From NCBI GenBank assembly GCA_016281165.1, contig JAEEIC010000005.1, positions 1 to 7,842 of the forward strand: DNA of 7,842 nt, given 5' to 3'. Shown here in pieces: positions 6,358 to 7,842 of this stretch. The notes beneath the pieces are model-generated. The model saw nothing but the letters and a program-made list of their open reading frames with translations. It ran no database searches and was not told where the DNA came from. Within the stretch, counting starts at the first letter, position 1. Each line of letters begins with the position of its first letter. The DNA is from Bacillota bacterium. Lineage in GTDB: Bacteria > Bacillota > Clostridia > Peptostreptococcales > Anaerovoracaceae. The position numbers and the translations under genes were made by a program.

Positions 6358-6996
6358 TCAGCGGACCTTTATGAGCAGGAGCCTTCCCTCTTTCACGGAG
6401 ACCTCCGCCCTCATCCCCGGCAGCACCTCGTTGCTCACGCCGTACTGGTACCCGCATCCGATCTCGGCTCCGTCCAGCGGATACTTAGCCCCCTTTATCG
6501 ATATGCCCCGGGCTGTTCCGGTGATGTTCAGGAGGGAGAAATACCGGTATGAACCGTCGATGAAGGCAGGCTCCTTCGAAACTATCTCCATCTCGGAGTA
6601 ATCGTCGATGATCTTGGCCTTTTTGCCCAGCTGATCCAGATAGACGAGTATGTACACATTCCCGAGCGTGTGATCCAGCCTCGCTCCGACGACGCCTGTC
6701 AGAAGGAAGCGGTCGAAGCCCCTTTTCAAAGCCTCCTTCACCGCGTAGACAGTGTCCGTATCGTCCTTTTCCCGCGGGAGCGTTATCGTCTCCACGTCCA
6801 TGCGGGGATCCTCCCAGGAGTCGAAATCCCCGACGATGAGCCCGGGCGCGGCGCCGAGCCCTTCCATATGCTTGAGGCCGCTGTCGCAGTATATAACGAA
6901 GTCGTCTTCCCTGAGCTCTTCGCGTATCAGGCCGTAAACGTTTATATCCGCCCCGCCTACTATGACGCAGCGCCTCTTCATGATCTCATCGTCCAT
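6358..6996 (-). CDS. thiN: Thiamine pyrophosphokinase (thiamine diphosphokinase)
   Basis: A 212-residue cytoplasmic enzyme (EC 2.7.6.2 family) that transfers pyrophosphate from ATP to thiamine to make thiamine diphosphate. Family motifs: DSGLKHMEGLG (38-48), GDFDS (56-60), EKDDTD (76-81) and GARLDHTLGN (104-113) in the catalytic domain, then the C-terminal thiamine-binding beta domain with SNEVLPGMRAEVSV (188-201). Length is normal. Two starts are possible. The ATG at 6996 follows GGGAG by 5 bases and overlaps tenA by 19 bases. The ATG at 6981 gives MKRRC and a classic 4-base ATGA overlap with the tenA stop, but lacks a clear Shine-Dalgarno site. I give 6996 on the ribosome-site evidence; either supports translational coupling to tenA. 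Last gene of the operon; terminator 17 bases beyond its stop. Confidence 0.93.
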   Translation of the reverse strand: MDDEIMKRRCVIVGGADINVYGLIREELREDDFVIYCDSGLKHMEGLGAAPGLIVGDFDSWEDPRMDVETITLPREKDDTDTVYAVKEALKRGFDRFLLTGVVGARLDHTLGNVYILVYLDQLGKKAKIIDDYSEMEIVSKEPAFIDGSYRYFSLLNITGTARGISIKGAKYPLDGAEIGCGYQYGVSNEVLPGMRAEVSVKEGRLLLIKVR

Positions 6997-7637
6997 GACA
7001 TCTCCCAGAAGGCCATCTCGTAGCGGGAACAGGCGACGAATATATCGCGCAGATGCTTCAGCTGGTCCTCGTTATAATCAGCGGTAAGGCGGTCCAGTGT
7101 CTCAAGGAGGACGACGTTGTCCCGCGCGTAGCCCTCCGAAGCGTAGCCCGCTATCCAGTCCCCGTAGAACGGATCATCAAGCGACGAAGGCCTGTTCGCG
7201 ACGATATTCTCCGCTATCAGCTGGTAGCTGTAGGCGCATGAAAGGATGGCGGCGAGTATCTCGGCCTCCCCGTCTTCATAGGCGACCCTGAGCATGTATG
7301 AAGTATACGACAGGTTGTCCAAAGACGGCGGAGTCTGATCCAGCTCCTCGCGGGACACCCCCAGCTTCGCCAGATAACCTTTGTGCACGTTCAGTTCCCC
7401 GTTCATGACGGAGATGTATTTGGTGAACAGCGCGGCTGTCTCAAGGCTCCTTGACTTGGCGACGCCGACGGCGAAGGTCCTGGCATAATCCCTCAGGTAA
7501 AGGCTGTCCTGGATGATGTAGAAGCGGAACTTTTCCCTTTCGAGAGTCCCCTCCTGTATCCCCATGACGAAGGGATGGCGGTTGTATCCCTTCCATATAT
7601 CCTCTGCGGCCGCGAGCAGCATCTCACAGGTCTTCAT
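6978..7637 (-). CDS. tenA: TenA family protein (thiaminase II / aminopyrimidine aminohydrolase)
   Basis: A 219-residue all-helical protein of normal TenA length. The catalytic set lines up closely with B. subtilis TenA: D44 in IIQDSLYL, Y114 in TSYMLR, the nucleophile C134 in ILSCAYSYQL, and E207 in RYEMAFWEM. From family knowledge, TenA hydrolyses base-degraded thiamine products such as aminomethyl-HMP (and thiamine itself, slowly) to release HMP pyrimidine for reuse. Its neighbours fit: thiD upstream would phosphorylate HMP and thiN downstream makes the active cofactor. The ATG at 7635-7637 shares one base with the thiD stop (TAATG) and follows AAGGAGG (7644-7650) by 6 bases. Whether it acts chiefly in salvage or degradation cannot be read from sequence. 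Confidence 0.94.
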   Translation of the reverse strand: MKTCEMLLAAAEDIWKGYNRHPFVMGIQEGTLEREKFRFYIIQDSLYLRDYARTFAVGVAKSRSLETAALFTKYISVMNGELNVHKGYLAKLGVSREELDQTPPSLDNLSYTSYMLRVAYEDGEAEILAAILSCAYSYQLIAENIVANRPSSLDDPFYGDWIAGYASEGYARDNVVLLETLDRLTADYNEDQLKHLRDIFVACSRYEMAFWEMSWTMRS

Positions 7638-7842
7638 TATTTCCCTCCTTCTTCGTCTTCATCACAGGCGCCAGGTCCCTTCCTGAGACCGGAAGGGAGC
7701 ATGAAAGCATGGTCCATCGGGCCTGATCCTCTGCCCAGATCGAGCATGGCTGACAGCGCCCCCGATACGTAATCCTTCGCCATCCGGACCGAATCCTGAA
7801 GATCGTATCCCTTGGCCAGGTTGGACGCGACAGCGCTGGACA
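7637..7842 (-). CDS. thiD: Hydroxymethylpyrimidine/phosphomethylpyrimidine kinase, C-terminal part (start outside window)
   Basis: An open - strand frame enters from the right edge (first full codon 7838-7840) and ends at TAA, 7637-7639, giving 67 residues. It opens with SSAVASNLAKGYDLQDSVR, continues with AKDYVSGAL, and then GRGSGPMDH. These are the conserved C-terminal segments of ThiD after the GTGC anion-hole motif, which lies just outside the window. From family knowledge, ThiD phosphorylates HMP to HMP-P and HMP-PP for thiamine synthesis. The tail ends in acidic and glycine residues (DEDEEGGK), beyond the normal family end near GPMDH. Part of that tail is encoded by the tenA Shine-Dalgarno sequence. 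A fusion to ThiE or another domain at the N-terminus cannot be excluded. Confidence 0.85.
   Translation of the reverse strand, partial: SSAVASNLAKGYDLQDSVRMAKDYVSGALSAMLDLGRGSGPMDHAFMLPSGLRKGPGACDEDEEGGK
7644..7650 (-). promoter_or_regulatory. tenA ribosome binding site inside the thiD 3' end
   Basis: The - strand reads AAGGAGG, 6 bases before the tenA ATG, entirely within the last codons of thiD. With the TAATG stop-start overlap this predicts tight translational coupling. Confidence 0.75.

Overview
This 7,842-base window is GC-rich (near 60% by eye), fully chromosomal in character, and dense with conventional bacterial genes. It has strong AGGAGG-type ribosome binding sites, sigma70/sigmaA-like promoters, a YitT-type membrane protein, a CotH-type kinase, and a thiN-type thiamine pyrophosphokinase in a tenA operon. 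This combination best fits a GC-rich member of the Bacillota (Clostridia-like, possibly gut-associated). Synergistota cannot be excluded, so the assignment is an inference. I see no tRNA, rRNA, CRISPR array, insertion sequence, integrase or phage gene.

Layout. (1) Bases 1-947, + strand: the C-terminal three quarters of a Gfo/Idh/MocA oxidoreductase whose start lies off the left edge. (2) Bases 955-2400, - strand: an exported CotH-like protein that meets the oxidoreductase tail to tail with 7 bases between the stop codons. (3) Bases 2401-2590: a divergent promoter region with one promoter for the CotH gene and one for the next gene, plus a 14-bp perfect GC palindrome. (4) Bases 2591-3460, +: a YitT-family membrane protein with a C-terminal DUF2179 domain, closed by a hairpin terminator. 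(5) Bases 3638-4918 and 4977-6263, +: two closely related M20 metallopeptidases in tandem, with their own promoter (perfect TATAAT) and a C(UUCG)G hairpin between them. (6) Bases 6309-6340: a symmetric A6/T6 terminator serving both strands. (7) Bases 6358-7842, -: a thiamine salvage operon running thiD (only its C-terminus is in the window), tenA, thiN, with overlapping genes.

How the genes work together. The only clear pathway module is thiD-tenA-thiN. TenA releases or salvages the HMP pyrimidine, ThiD phosphorylates it, and ThiN makes thiamine diphosphate from thiamine. The two M20 enzymes carry full metal-ligand sets and are recent paralogues, so they probably hydrolyse related peptides or N-acyl amino acids in the cytoplasm. 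The oxidoreductase, CotH and YitT genes look like independent single-gene units. I do not find convincing evidence for an undescribed system. The points most worth checking are the cysteine-rich orphan CotH protein, the duplicated M20 pair with its intercistronic hairpin, and the palindrome at the predicted yitT transcription start.
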